Source: Lentibacillus sp. Marseille-P4043
Lineage (GTDB): Bacteria; Bacillota; Bacilli; Bacillales; Amphibacillaceae
NCBI RefSeq assembly: GCF_900258515.1
Contig: NZ_LT984884.1
Span: 1,749,277 to 1,813,276 of the forward strand
DNA length: 64,000 bases
Direction of reading: 5' to 3'
Shown here: positions 34,576 to 43,337 of the stretch, one piece after another
How the letters are laid out: every line of letters begins with the position of its first letter
How positions within the stretch are numbered: the stretch's first letter is position 1
Translations under genes and position numbers: made by a program
Notes under the pieces: generated by a model
The model's database searches: none
Told to the model about the DNA's origin: nothing
The model's input: only the letters and a program-made list of their open reading frames with translations

Positions 34576-35760
34576 ATGCAAGAATCTGTAGTCATTGTCA
34601 GTGCTGTTCGTACGCCAATCGGAGCATATGGCGGATCATTTAAAAATGTGAGTTCAGGGCACTTAGCCTCGATTGCTACTGAAGAAGCGATCAATCGAAG
34701 CGGGATAGCTGCTGAGCAAGTGGATGAAGTCATCATGGGGGAAGTTCGCCAAACGACTGAATCTTCCAATGTTGCGCGTGTTGCCGCATTACGAGCGGGG
34801 GTTCCAGAAACAGCAACCGCCTACACGATCAACCGTTTGTGTGCATCCGGTATGCAGGCAGTCGCTTCGGCTGTACAGCAAATCGCGTTTGATCAAGCTG
34901 AAATTATTGTTGCAGGTGGAACCGAAAGTATGAGCAGGTCCCCAATTTACCTACGTAATGCTAGATTTGGCGGGGATAAACCAACGATGGTTGACGCTAA
35001 TCTAGAAGCAGGACAACAACCAACAGAGATTTACGGGAGAAATCTTGGCATGGGTGTGACCGCGGAAAACGTTGCTGAAAAATATAATATTTCCCGGGAA
35101 GATCAAGATGCGTTTGCCCTGGAAAGTCAACGAAGAGCCCATCAAGCAATAACGGAAGGAAAATTCATAGATGAAATTGTTCCTATTCAAGTGAAGGAGC
35201 GGAAACGGACGTTTGTTGTGGAAACAGATGAGCATCCAAGACCAAATACATCGAAGGAAAAACTAGCGAAATTAAAACCGGCATTCAAGGAAAATGGTAC
35301 CGTTACAGCTGGCAATGCTTGCGGTCGAAATGATGGTGCAACTGCATTGGTAATCATGAAGGAATCCAAGGCAAAAGAATTAGGGCTTCGACCAATTGCG
35401 CGGATTATCGACTGGGCGACTGCTGGAGTTTCCCCGAAAATCATGGGGATTGGTCCTATTCCAGCCGTCCGTAAGTTGTTAAACAAAACGGAAAAGTCAC
35501 TTGCTGATATTGATCTGATCGAGCTAAATGAAGCATTCGCCTCCCAATCACTAGCGGTCATCCGTGAGCTTGGATTGGACCCGAAGAAAGTTAACGTAAA
35601 TGGTGGAGCAATCGCATTAGGCCATCCAGTAGGGGCGAGTGGAGCACGAATCATGACCACCCTATTACATGAAATGAAAAAACGAAATAATCAAATTGGC
35701 GTTGCCACATTATGTGCCGGTGGTGGCCAAGGAATGGCAATAATGGTGGAACATATTTAG
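34576..35760 (+). CDS. Acetyl-CoA acyltransferase (thiolase)
   Basis: A 394-residue thiolase that cleaves 3-ketoacyl-CoA. The nucleophilic Cys is in [13 protein letters not shown] (about residue 90), [11 protein letters not shown] and [17 protein letters not shown] hold the catalytic His (about 350), and CAGGGQGMA the second Cys (about 380). In many thiolases the first motif reads NRLCGSGLQA; the Ala here is a minor variation. GGGAGGG precedes the ATG. It completes the cycle. Whether it acts mainly on acetoacetyl-CoA or longer ketoacyl-CoA is not clear. Confidence 0.92.
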   Translation: MQESVVIVSAVRTPIGAYGGSFKNVSSGHLASIATEEAINRSGIAAEQVDEVIMGEVRQTTESSNVARVAALRAGVPETATAYTINRLCASGMQAVASAVQQIAFDQAEIIVAGGTESMSRSPIYLRNARFGGDKPTMVDANLEAGQQPTEIYGRNLGMGVTAENVAEKYNISREDQDAFALESQRRAHQAITEGKFIDEIVPIQVKERKRTFVVETDEHPRPNTSKEKLAKLKPAFKENGTVTAGNACGRNDGATALVIMKESKAKELGLRPIARIIDWATAGVSPKIMGIGPIPAVRKLLNKTEKSLADIDLIELNEAFASQSLAVIRELGLDPKKVNVNGGAIALGHPVGASGARIMTTLLHEMKKRNNQIGVATLCAGGGQGMAIMVEHI

Positions 35761-35761
35761 C

Positions 35762-35912
35762 GGGACATGGGGACAGGTTACTTGTCCCACCATTTATTTA
35801 CAAATAGAACAAAACTACATTGGGAAAGGATGAACTGGGACATGGGGACAGGTTACTTGTCCCACCATTTATTTACAAATAGAGCAAAAACTACATTAGG
35901 GAAAGGATGAGT
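35762..35912. repeat. Tandem duplication of a GGGACA repeat plus ribosome site (2 x 75 bp)
   Basis: Two nearly identical 75-bp units, 35762-35836 and 35837-35912. Each holds a GGGACA unit, the tail ACCATTTATTTACAAATAG and AAAGGATGA. The copy at 49154 has the same tail. The second AAAGGATGA serves as ribosome site of the enoyl-CoA hydratase gene; the first is a relic. Confidence 0.9.
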
Positions 35913-35916
35913 AGAT

Positions 35917-36696
35917 GTGACCTATCAACATATCGAATTAGTAAGAAAGGAAAAACTGGCTTATATTATCATTAATCGACCAGAAATACGGAATGCCCTA
36001 AACCAAGAAACATTGGATGAGATGGTTCATGCACTTGAATCACTCGTACAAAATGAGGAAGTAGGCTGTATCATTTTTACTGGTAAAGGAAATAAATCGT
36101 TTGCTGCTGGAGCGGACATTAATCAATTGAAGGAAAAAACTGCAACTGACGCATTAAAGCAAGGCGGAATGCAACATGTGTATGACCTAATTGAGAGCTG
36201 TGAAAAGCCAACAATTGCGATGGTAAACGGCTATGCATTAGGTGGCGGATGTGAATTGGCTATGGCTTGTGATATTCGTGTTGCCTCAACAAATGCTAAG
36301 TTTGGTTTACCAGAATTGAATTTATCAATTATTCCTAGTGCAGGCGGTACACAACGGTTAGCAAGACTAGTAGGCAAAGGAAAAGCATTAGATATGATTT
36401 TAACAGGAAAGCTTCTTGATGCGAACGAAGCGACTCAATTTGGTTTGGTGTCGGAAGCAGTGGAACCGGAGCGGCTTGCTGAAACCGTGGAAGCGTATGC
36501 TAAGAAAATTTTAGCCAAGGGACCTTTAGCCGTAAAGCTTGCAAAACTATCGGTACACATGGGGACGGAGACGGATATGAAAACGGGCTTAATGCTGGAG
36601 AAGCTGTCACAAGCGGTACTCTTCAATTCTACTGATAAAAGTGAAGGGGTTGAAGCATTTTTAGAGAAGCGAGAAGCGGCATTTAGTGGAAAGTAG
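35917..36696 (+). CDS. Enoyl-CoA hydratase/isomerase
   Basis: A 259-residue crotonase-family enzyme that hydrates trans-2-enoyl-CoA. Motifs: NRPEIRNALNQET, the oxyanion-hole segments KSFAAGADINQL (about 62-73) and NGYALGGGCELAMACD (about 105-120) with the catalytic Glu, and LPELNLSIIPSAGGTQRL with the second Glu (about 135). It provides the one step the rest of the operon lacks. The start is GTG 35917 behind AAAGGATGA. The repeat in front separates it from the thiolase by 157 bp, so it might have its own promoter, though none is clear. Confidence 0.92.
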   Translation: MTYQHIELVRKEKLAYIIINRPEIRNALNQETLDEMVHALESLVQNEEVGCIIFTGKGNKSFAAGADINQLKEKTATDALKQGGMQHVYDLIESCEKPTIAMVNGYALGGGCELAMACDIRVASTNAKFGLPELNLSIIPSAGGTQRLARLVGKGKALDMILTGKLLDANEATQFGLVSEAVEPERLAETVEAYAKKILAKGPLAVKLAKLSVHMGTETDMKTGLMLEKLSQAVLFNSTDKSEGVEAFLEKREAAFSGK

Positions 36697-36709
36697 AGGT
36701 GGTGTACAT

Positions 36710-37105
36710 TTGACTGAAGCTGATGTACGAGAAAGTTTTGAAGCAAGTGCGTTTTTTTCTCATATCGGATTTGAAATTGTTCATTTTCAAGAAGGCGATG
36801 TTCTGCTAAAACTTCCCATAACCGAACAGCTGCTTAATGCAAACGATACTTTACATGGCGGTGTTCATGCAACAATGCTTGATACGATAATCGGCATGAC
36901 GATCAGGTCGATAACGAAAACGCGTTGTATGACTATTAATCTAAATGTGAACTATCTTTCGGCTATTGAGGATGGGGAGATATTTGCTCGCGGAAGAGTA
37001 TTACAGCAAGGTTATCGTATTGTAACAGCAGAGGGGGAGTTGTTCGACAAGGATGAAAATATGTTAGCTAAAGGGGTTGGGACGTTTAAGTTGGTGAGGG
37101 ATTGA
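36710..37105 (+). CDS. PaaI-type hotdog thioesterase
   Basis: A 131-residue acyl-CoA thioesterase of the hotdog fold. The signature is NANDTLHGGVHATMLDTIIGMTIRS (HGG loop, then the catalytic acid), followed by RCMTINLNVNYLSAI and GRVLQQGYRIVTAEGELFD. It would release CoA from dead-end acyl-CoA species. I choose TTG 36710 with AGAGGTGGTG upstream; the open frame begins at 36686, inside the hydratase gene. It is the last gene of the operon. Confidence 0.8.
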   Translation: MTEADVRESFEASAFFSHIGFEIVHFQEGDVLLKLPITEQLLNANDTLHGGVHATMLDTIIGMTIRSITKTRCMTINLNVNYLSAIEDGEIFARGRVLQQGYRIVTAEGELFDKDENMLAKGVGTFKLVRD

Positions 37106-37248
37106 TCGGTGGCTAATACTTTTTAATGTTGTTGTAGACGCCCAGATAACAGATTATTGTAAAGAATGGTTTTAATAAATAGCTGTTTTTTAAAAGGTGG
37201 GACTGCGATTACTCGCCAAATTGAAAACATTTGTTGTTTTTGCATAAT

Positions 37249-37642
37249 AGATATAAAATGCGCAGTAATTACCGCTACGGAAATACACTTCGCTTTCCGG
37301 GGGCGGCTGTTGAGCCTCCTCGTGCTAACGCACTGCGGGGTCTCACCGATGCCTTTCCTCCCCCAGGAGTCTCAGCGTATTTCCTCCGCTGGTATTACAT
37401 TTACTACTATTAGCCGTAGTGGTAAGTGTTCTATAGGTATCCTACCACTTCACTAGTCCGGGTGAGTGAAGGGTGGTGACTCCTGCGGGAACAGCACGTG
37501 TCCGAAGACCCCGCAGAGTGGTTTTCTCGAGGAGGCTGAGGCCGTGCCCGCGGAAAGCATCCACCCGGAGCGATACCGGACGGCGGGAAATGCGCGTACT
37601 TATAGAAAAGAGGCCAGCAGTTACTTCGCAGTTTATATCAAC
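37249..37642. repeat. Composite palindromic element, about 0.4 kb
   Basis: Imperfect inverted ends: GATATAAAATGCGCAGTAATT on the left and, inverted, GATATAAACTGCGAAGTAACT on the right. Inside are two opposite GC-rich halves: CTTTCCGGGGGCGG...GAGCCTCCTCG...CTGCGGGGTCT on the plus strand (37291-37345) and the related CTTTCCGCGGGCACGG...CAGCCTCCTCG...CTGCGGGGTCTTC on the minus strand (about 37500-37558). I recognise the GC-rich half as a common dispersed sequence of Bacillaceae. Frames in it are not genes. Confidence 0.8.
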
Positions 37643-37703
37643 TACGAAATTAACAAAACAATAAACATTATGAAAAGAGCCTAATAAATATTGATTAATT
37701 GCT

Positions 37704-37735
37704 AACAGCCGAGGGTAATAATAACCTTGGCTGTT
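37704..37735 (+). terminator. Rho-independent terminator
   Basis: Stem AACAGCCGAGG / CCTTGGCTGTT (one G-T pair) followed by TTATT. It may end the fatty-acid operon or isolate the TRAP operon that starts 155 bp later. 37736-37891 is AT-rich and probably contains that operon's promoter. Confidence 0.7.
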
Positions 37736-37891
37736 TTATTGATGTTTTGTAATATAATTTGTACTAATTTACACGCTGAAACATGAATTTTCACATCATC
37801 GCATATCATTAATTATACCTGTTTAGCCTGTACACATCATCGTCACAATACGTGATGATTTTACAATAAAAACATGGGGGAGGAGAATGAA

Positions 37892-38896
37892 ATGAAAAAA
37901 TTTAGTTTGTTTTTATGTTTGCTTTTTTTCTTCGCAATTTTGTTAAGTGCTTGCAATGACAAAGGCGGGGGCGGAGATAGTGCTGACAAGACTGGGGGAG
38001 ATGATGAACAACCTTTAAAGGGTGAGTTTATCACGATTCTTACTGGTGGTTCTTCAGGTGTTTATTATCCACTAGGGGGAGCGTTGGCGAAAATTTATCA
38101 AGAAATGGGCGCCAATGCGAATAGTCAATCAACTGCAGCATCTTCAGCGAATGCAACAACATTGAATCAAGGGAAAGCTGAGATCGGTTTTTCTATGGGG
38201 GATGCCGCTTCAGATGCATACAATGGGACCGATAGTTTTGAAGAACAAGGTGCACAGGAGAATTTACGCTCCATTGCATCACTATATCCAAACTATTTAC
38301 AAATTGTTGCCACTAAAGAATCTGGCATTAAGACAGTAGAAGATTTAGAAGGGAAAAATGTCGCTGTTGGGGCTCCTGCTTCAGGCACTGAGATTAGTGC
38401 AAAACGCGTATTGGCTGCATATGACATGACGTATGACGATATTGATGAAGATTTTCTATCATTTGCCGAGGGTGTTGAAGGAATCCAAAACGGAACAATT
38501 GATGCTGTTGTTATTTCGTCTGGGCTTCCAAATGCTGGGGTGTTGGAACTTCAAACGAGTAAAGAGATTGTGATCGTAGAAATTGCAGAGGAGAAAGTCC
38601 TGAAAATGCAGGAGGATTACCCAGCATTCTTCCCGGCTACAGTAACAAAGGATGTGTATGATACAGATAGAGATGTACCAACTATTGGTGTTAACAATGT
38701 CTTGCTTACACATAAAGACGTGTCTGATGAGGTGGCATATGAAATGACAAAAGGGATATTTGAAAATCTTGATCAATTAAAAGATACGCATAATGCCGCA
38801 AAAGATATTGATATTGAAAAGGCGTTAGAAAATCTCCCGGCACCACTACATCCTGGTGCAAAAAAGTATTTCGATGAACAAGGTATTTCAGAATAA
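37892..38896 (+). CDS. TAXI-family TRAP transporter substrate-binding lipoprotein
   Basis: A 334-residue extracytoplasmic protein of the TAXI (TRAP-associated extracytoplasmic immunogenic) family. It has a lipoprotein signal with LLSAC, then ITILTGGSSGVYYPLGGALAKI (about 50-72), the TAXI hallmark, and LEGKNVAVGAPASGTEISAK. GGGGGAGGAG precedes ATG 37892; the upstream ATG 37874 overlaps that site. The protein captures a solute outside the membrane and passes it to the fused permease two genes on. Known TAXI substrates include glutamate and 2-oxoglutarate-like acids; the substrate here is not known. Confidence 0.9.
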   Translation: MKKFSLFLCLLFFFAILLSACNDKGGGGDSADKTGGDDEQPLKGEFITILTGGSSGVYYPLGGALAKIYQEMGANANSQSTAASSANATTLNQGKAEIGFSMGDAASDAYNGTDSFEEQGAQENLRSIASLYPNYLQIVATKESGIKTVEDLEGKNVAVGAPASGTEISAKRVLAAYDMTYDDIDEDFLSFAEGVEGIQNGTIDAVVISSGLPNAGVLELQTSKEIVIVEIAEEKVLKMQEDYPAFFPATVTKDVYDTDRDVPTIGVNNVLLTHKDVSDEVAYEMTKGIFENLDQLKDTHNAAKDIDIEKALENLPAPLHPGAKKYFDEQGISE

Positions 38897-38917
38897 ACTA
38901 TCAGTAGAAGGTTATTT

Positions 38918-39412
38918 ATGGTGAAAAAAATAGTGGTATGTTGCGGGTTCATAGTAGTCATAACCGGGATCTGGCTGGTTCCGGTTCAATCCGGTTTCCT
39001 TTTAACGAATATAGATGGTGAGTCCCTTCATTTTTATCCATGGGGGAAAACAGATGTAACGATTGGATGGAGGCATTCTGTTGAGTTAACACCCTGGAAA
39101 GAAACATATGCCGTAACAGATTCTGGAGAACTAACCTTTCAATCAACCACTTACAAGTCCTATGGTGCGGGAACTCCAGATACAAATGGGAAGGTGGAAT
39201 TTCTTGAAAATGGTTTTGTTCGCGTTACCGGGATTAAAAGGACAATACCATATTATTCCTTATATTATGTACCGATATCGAACTATTACATTGAACATAA
39301 GGACAAGAAATATCCATTGTCACAGGTTGTTCCCGATTATACCAAAGTACAAATCCATTACGAAACGTTGAGCATATATGATTGGTTGCGCTTGAAGATA
39401 AAATTATTGTAG
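38918..39412 (+). CDS. DUF1850 domain protein
   Basis: A 164-residue protein with one N-terminal membrane segment (about 4-25) and the DUF1850 pattern: GWRHSVELTPWKETYAV near residue 48 and YKSYGAGTPD near 85. DUF1850 genes regularly stand between the TAXI binding protein and the fused permease, as here. The role is unknown; an accessory of the transporter at the outer face of the membrane is likely. It is 21 bp after the binding protein and 15 bp before the permease start. Confidence 0.8.
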   Translation: MVKKIVVCCGFIVVITGIWLVPVQSGFLLTNIDGESLHFYPWGKTDVTIGWRHSVELTPWKETYAVTDSGELTFQSTTYKSYGAGTPDTNGKVEFLENGFVRVTGIKRTIPYYSLYYVPISNYYIEHKDKKYPLSQVVPDYTKVQIHYETLSIYDWLRLKIKLL

Positions 39413-39427
39413 GGAGGGATGGACCAA

Positions 39428-41410
39428 ATGAAGGAAGAGTCAGTAGAGCAAACCACCGATCTAACTGAAGATGAAAAAAAGAAACTGGTTGAGAAGTATG
39501 ATTCTGAGTCAAGGTTTAGAAATCTAAATATACCATGGATGATTAGGCTTGTTACATTTCTATCCGTTGGTTTGGCATTATTTCATCTTATTACTTCTTT
39601 TACCGGCCCGTTAGTTACATTAAAACACCGAGCCTTGCACACAGGTGTGATTTTAGCGCTTGTCTTTTTGTTGTATCCTTCACGAAAAAAGGCACCACAA
39701 AGACGAGCATCTGTCATTGATATGTTAATGGCGTTGTTGTCTTTCGCTACGATTATTTACATTTTTGTTGATTACTTAGGCATTGTCAATCGTGCTGGTT
39801 TGCCTAACCTAAACGACCTGCTTTTTAGTATCCTTAGTGTGATTCTTGTGTTAGAGGGTGGACGTAGAGTTGTCGGTAACGGTTTGACAATATTGTCAGC
39901 TTTGTTTTTGCTTTACGCCTATTTTGGTCCGTACCTTCCACGAATTATTGCCCATCGAGGTTACAGTATTGAGGATATTGCAACCTATATGTATTTAACA
40001 ACAGAGGGAATATTTGGGACTGCAATTGGGGTATCAGCAACATACATTTTCTTGTTTGTTTTATTTGGTGCATTTTTAAACCGGACAGGCATGGGGCAGT
40101 TATTTAATGATGCTGCGATGTCAATTTCCGGGCATACCTCGGGAGGACCAGCAAAAGTCGCGGTCATTTCAAGTGGTTTCCTAGGTTCTATTAACGGATC
40201 AGCAATCGCAAATGTGGTGACAACCGGTTCTTTTACCATTCCCTTAATGAAGCGGACAGGTTATTCGAAAAACTTTTCTGGAGCAGTGGAAGCGGCTGCA
40301 TCTGTCGGTGGCCAGGTACTTCCGCCGGTAATGGGAGCGACTGCTTTTATAATGGCAGAAACTTTAGGAATGCCTTATGCAGAAATTGCCCTTGCAGCGA
40401 TTCTTCCTGGGGTTCTCTATTACATGGGTGTCATCACGGTTGTACATCTACGGGCTAAAAAGCGAGGGCTAAAAGGTTTATCACGAGAAGAACTCCCAAA
40501 AATGAAGCAAGTCCTTAAAGAGCGGGGCCATTTGTTGATCCCATTGGCGATATTAATCTATATGTTATTTGGCGGCTTTACGCCAATTTACGCTGCGGCA
40601 TGGGCGATTATTTCAACTGTCGTGATTGCCGCGTTTAGAGTTAAAACACGGTTAACTATCAAGAAAATTATTGGGGCATTAGAAGAGGGAACGCGTAGTG
40701 CGCTCGGTGTTGCCATGGCATGTGCAATGGTAGGAATAATTGTTGGTGTTGCATCGTTAACAGGCTTTGGACTAAAAATGACAACAGCAATTCTTATATT
40801 AGGGAATCATACATTGATATTAACATTGTTTTTTACCATGATTGCTTCCATTATTTTAGGTATGGGGATGCCTTCAATCCCAACATATATTATTACATCT
40901 TCTATGGCTGCACCTGCATTAATTCAGTTTGGTGTTGAACCATTTGTTTCGCATATGTTTGTGTTTTATTTTGGCATATTGGCAAACCTAACACCACCAG
41001 TTGCACTTGCTGCATTTGCAGGGGCAGGAATTTCCGGGGGTGATCCAAATCGAACGGGATTTATCTCATTAAAACTGGCAGCAGCTGGCATTTTAGTTCC
41101 CTACATTTTTGTTTATTCCCCCGAGCTGCTTATGCAAGGAACTAGTGTAGTTGGCATTATATGGGTAGCCATCACTGCCGCTCTAGGAATTATTGCCCTA
41201 GGAGCTGGGTTAGAGGGGTATTTAATGGGAACCATGTATTGGCTACTTAGAATTTTATCGATAGGCGGTGCGGTAACGTTAGTCATACCTGGATTGATTA
41301 CGGACATGTTTGGTATTGGCTTGCTTATTGTCGTAATCATCGTACAGTTGTTTAATAAAAAACGTACGGTACTGGTAGAAGATAATGCGAGTGAATATAA
41401 GCTATCGTAA
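39428..41410 (+). CDS. Fused TRAP transporter permease (4TM-12TM, DctQM type)
   Basis: A 660-residue membrane protein joining the small (DctQ-like) and large (DctM-like) TRAP permease parts. The N-terminal 40 residues are polar and acidic, about four segments follow, then the DctM core with GGPAKVAVISSGFLGSINGSAIANVVTTGSFTIPLMKRTGY and GMGMPSIPTYI motifs. TRAP carriers use an ion gradient instead of ATP. ATG 39428 is 9 nt after GGGAGGG; ATG 39419 overlaps that site. Third gene of the TAXI operon. Confidence 0.92.
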   Translation: MKEESVEQTTDLTEDEKKKLVEKYDSESRFRNLNIPWMIRLVTFLSVGLALFHLITSFTGPLVTLKHRALHTGVILALVFLLYPSRKKAPQRRASVIDMLMALLSFATIIYIFVDYLGIVNRAGLPNLNDLLFSILSVILVLEGGRRVVGNGLTILSALFLLYAYFGPYLPRIIAHRGYSIEDIATYMYLTTEGIFGTAIGVSATYIFLFVLFGAFLNRTGMGQLFNDAAMSISGHTSGGPAKVAVISSGFLGSINGSAIANVVTTGSFTIPLMKRTGYSKNFSGAVEAAASVGGQVLPPVMGATAFIMAETLGMPYAEIALAAILPGVLYYMGVITVVHLRAKKRGLKGLSREELPKMKQVLKERGHLLIPLAILIYMLFGGFTPIYAAAWAIISTVVIAAFRVKTRLTIKKIIGALEEGTRSALGVAMACAMVGIIVGVASLTGFGLKMTTAILILGNHTLILTLFFTMIASIILGMGMPSIPTYIITSSMAAPALIQFGVEPFVSHMFVFYFGILANLTPPVALAAFAGAGISGGDPNRTGFISLKLAAAGILVPYIFVYSPELLMQGTSVVGIIWVAITAALGIIALGAGLEGYLMGTMYWLLRILSIGGAVTLVIPGLITDMFGIGLLIVVIIVQLFNKKRTVLVEDNASEYKLS

Positions 41411-41512
41411 TTCCTGAGTTTTTGTGTGTTAATTGGGAAAGAGATCCCACTCTAATGGTGTTCCTCCCAAGCCTTATCTATCTTATTGTTTACTAAATAA
41501 GTTTCCATATAT

Positions 41513-41551
41513 AAGCAGTTTTTGATGCCGCCTATCAAATGCTGCTTTTTT
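41513..41551 (+). terminator. Terminator of the TAXI transporter operon
   Basis: Stem AAGCAGTTTTTGAT / ATCAAATGCTGCTT with an inner mismatch, followed by TTTTT. About 100 bp after the permease stop. Confidence 0.65.
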
Positions 41552-41626
41552 ATGAGCAAATTTAGTATCTGAGGTCACCGCATCACCCCCCAAACACTCC
41601 TCACAAAAAATTCCAGGAAACATTCC

Positions 41627-41687
41627 TTGTAAAACGCTTTCTTCTGTTTTATACTTTTACTAAATCGATTTACTAAACCGGTTTAGT
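41627..41687 (+). promoter_or_regulatory. Sigma-A promoter with two LacI-type operators
   Basis: -35 TTGTAA (41627-41632), a 17-bp spacer and -10 TATACT (41650-41655). Right behind are two palindromes: TAAATCGATTTA (41661-41672) and the perfect 16-mer ACTAAACCGGTTTAGT (41672-41687), sharing AAAYCG half-sites, 13 bp apart centre to centre. Their place at the transcription start in front of a lacI-family gene argues for autorepression and control of the whole sugar-acid operon. Confidence 0.75.
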
Positions 41688-41736
41688 TTATGAAAATAAA
41701 TGTATGGATCAATTTTTTGATATAGGAGAAAGACAA

Positions 41737-42741
41737 ATGAAAACGATTACGATTGCGGATGTGGCTGAACATGCCGGTGTTTCAAAAAGTACAGTGTCCC
41801 AGTATTTAAATCAACGTTACGATTACATGGGAGAAAAAACAAAGAAACGAATCGAACAAGCGATTGAAGAATTAGAATATAGCCCAAATATTATTGCCAG
41901 AAGCTTAAAGCAAAAATCGACGAGGACAATCGGCGTTATTGTGGCGAATATACTTCATGTGTTCTCAACGCAAGTAATACGGGCAATTGAGGACTTTTGT
42001 AATGAATCCAATTTCCACGTAATTGTTTGTAACGCTGATGATGATCCTTCTAAAGAAAAGCGGTATATCGATATGTTACGTGCAAAACAGGTGGACGGAA
42101 TCATTGCTTTTCCAACAGGTGGAAATGTTGCCTTGTACAACGAATTAATAACGGATAATTACCCGGTCGTATTTATGGATCGTATTATTCCAGAAGTCGA
42201 GATTCCAACTATTTTGCTTGATAATGAAAAGGCTTCATCGTTGGCAGTAGATCAATTTATAGGAAATGGTTATCGGAAAATCGGGATGGTTTCCCCGCCG
42301 ATTACTCCGTGGGTAACACCTAGGTTAGAACGAATTGATGGTTTTAAAAAAGCATTACAAGCACATGCCATTCCTTTTCAACCTAGCTATCTAATAAGCG
42401 GAAAAATAGGGGAACTTGGAGAAAAGATACATGAAATGCTAACGCAAAGCGATCCTCCAGAAGCACTTGTGGCCCTAAATGATCGTGTGTTATTTGAAAT
42501 ACTAACGTACACGAAAGAGCACCAGATAAACATACCAGAGGACTTAGCCTTAATTGGCATTGATGATGTTTCTTTTGCAGGTTTTTACAATCCAACATTA
42601 ACAACCATTGCACAGCCGGCATTTCAGATGGGGAAGAAAGCCGCAGCATTGTTACTTAATCGAATAAAGGATAAAAATAGTGTGGATGATCAAAAGGTGT
42701 ATCGCTTTGAACCAGAATTAATCAAACGCGAATCTTGTTAA
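41737..42741 (+). CDS. LacI-family transcriptional regulator of the sugar-acid operon
   Basis: A 334-residue repressor. The N-terminal helix-turn-helix is TIADVAEHAGVSKSTVSQYLNQRY, with a hinge at about residue 50, and a periplasmic-binding-protein-like sugar domain follows (RTIGVIVANILHVFSTQVIRAIED..., LIGIDDVSFAGFYNPTLTTIAQP). ATG 41737 has AGGAGAAAG upstream; the open frame starts 11 codons earlier. As first gene of the operon, directly behind two palindromic operators, it most likely represses it until an intermediate such as KDG or KDPG binds. KdgR-type regulators of this build are known for KDG pathways. Confidence 0.88.
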   Translation: MKTITIADVAEHAGVSKSTVSQYLNQRYDYMGEKTKKRIEQAIEELEYSPNIIARSLKQKSTRTIGVIVANILHVFSTQVIRAIEDFCNESNFHVIVCNADDDPSKEKRYIDMLRAKQVDGIIAFPTGGNVALYNELITDNYPVVFMDRIIPEVEIPTILLDNEKASSLAVDQFIGNGYRKIGMVSPPITPWVTPRLERIDGFKKALQAHAIPFQPSYLISGKIGELGEKIHEMLTQSDPPEALVALNDRVLFEILTYTKEHQINIPEDLALIGIDDVSFAGFYNPTLTTIAQPAFQMGKKAAALLLNRIKDKNSVDDQKVYRFEPELIKRESC

Positions 42742-42765
42742 AAATAGAGTAAAGGTGGAATTTAT

Positions 42766-43320
42766 ATGAAGAACATCATAGATACAGTAGCAAGTGAAGT
42801 GACAGGAGTTTTAAAACAAGTGGATGCTGATGAAGCAATTGATCTGGCAAAAAGAATTCAACGTGCTAGGCGGATTTTTGTCGCTGGAACAGGTAGATCA
42901 GGGTTAATCGGTAAAGTATTTGCTATGCGACTTATGCATAGTGGATTCCCAATTTACGTTGTTGGCGAAACCATCACACCGAGTATTGAAACTGGTGATT
43001 TGCTGTTGGTTATTTCAGGATCAGGAAGTACTGGAACGTTAAAACAATTTGCGATGAAAGCAAAAGAAATTGATGCGGATGTTGCTTTAGTGACAACGAA
43101 TCCCGATTCTGCGATTGGACAAGTAAGTGATTGCTATGTGCGGATTCCCGCTGCAACAAAAAAACGTCTTGAGACAGAGCCAAAGACGATTCAACCGTTG
43201 GGAAGTCAATTTGATCAATCTGCACATTTGCTTTTGGATGCTATTGTTGTTTATCTTTTGCAGCATTCGGAAGGAAATGACAATTCAAGTTTAAATCAAA
43301 AACATGCAAATTTAGAATAA
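42766..43320 (+). CDS. hxlB: 6-phospho-3-hexuloisomerase (PHI), SIS domain
   Basis: A 184-residue SIS-domain protein that interconverts 3-hexulose 6-phosphate and fructose 6-phosphate. It has RRIFVAGTGRSGLIGKVFAMRLMHSGF, VVGETITPSIETGDLLLVISGSGST and, at the end, PLGSQFDQSAHLLLDAIVVYLL, all typical of PHI/HxlB. In B. subtilis hxlB follows hxlA directly; here hxlA is six genes away at the operon's end. Together they form the ribulose monophosphate formaldehyde-fixing pair, or act in reverse. Confidence 0.9.
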   Translation: MKNIIDTVASEVTGVLKQVDADEAIDLAKRIQRARRIFVAGTGRSGLIGKVFAMRLMHSGFPIYVVGETITPSIETGDLLLVISGSGSTGTLKQFAMKAKEIDADVALVTTNPDSAIGQVSDCYVRIPAATKKRLETEPKTIQPLGSQFDQSAHLLLDAIVVYLLQHSEGNDNSSLNQKHANLE

Positions 43321-43337
43321 ACAAGGGGCGGGTTACA

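Noticed and set aside
37166..37684. Several small frames downstream of the thioesterase gene
   Set aside because: They fall in the composite palindromic element and have no recognisable protein features.
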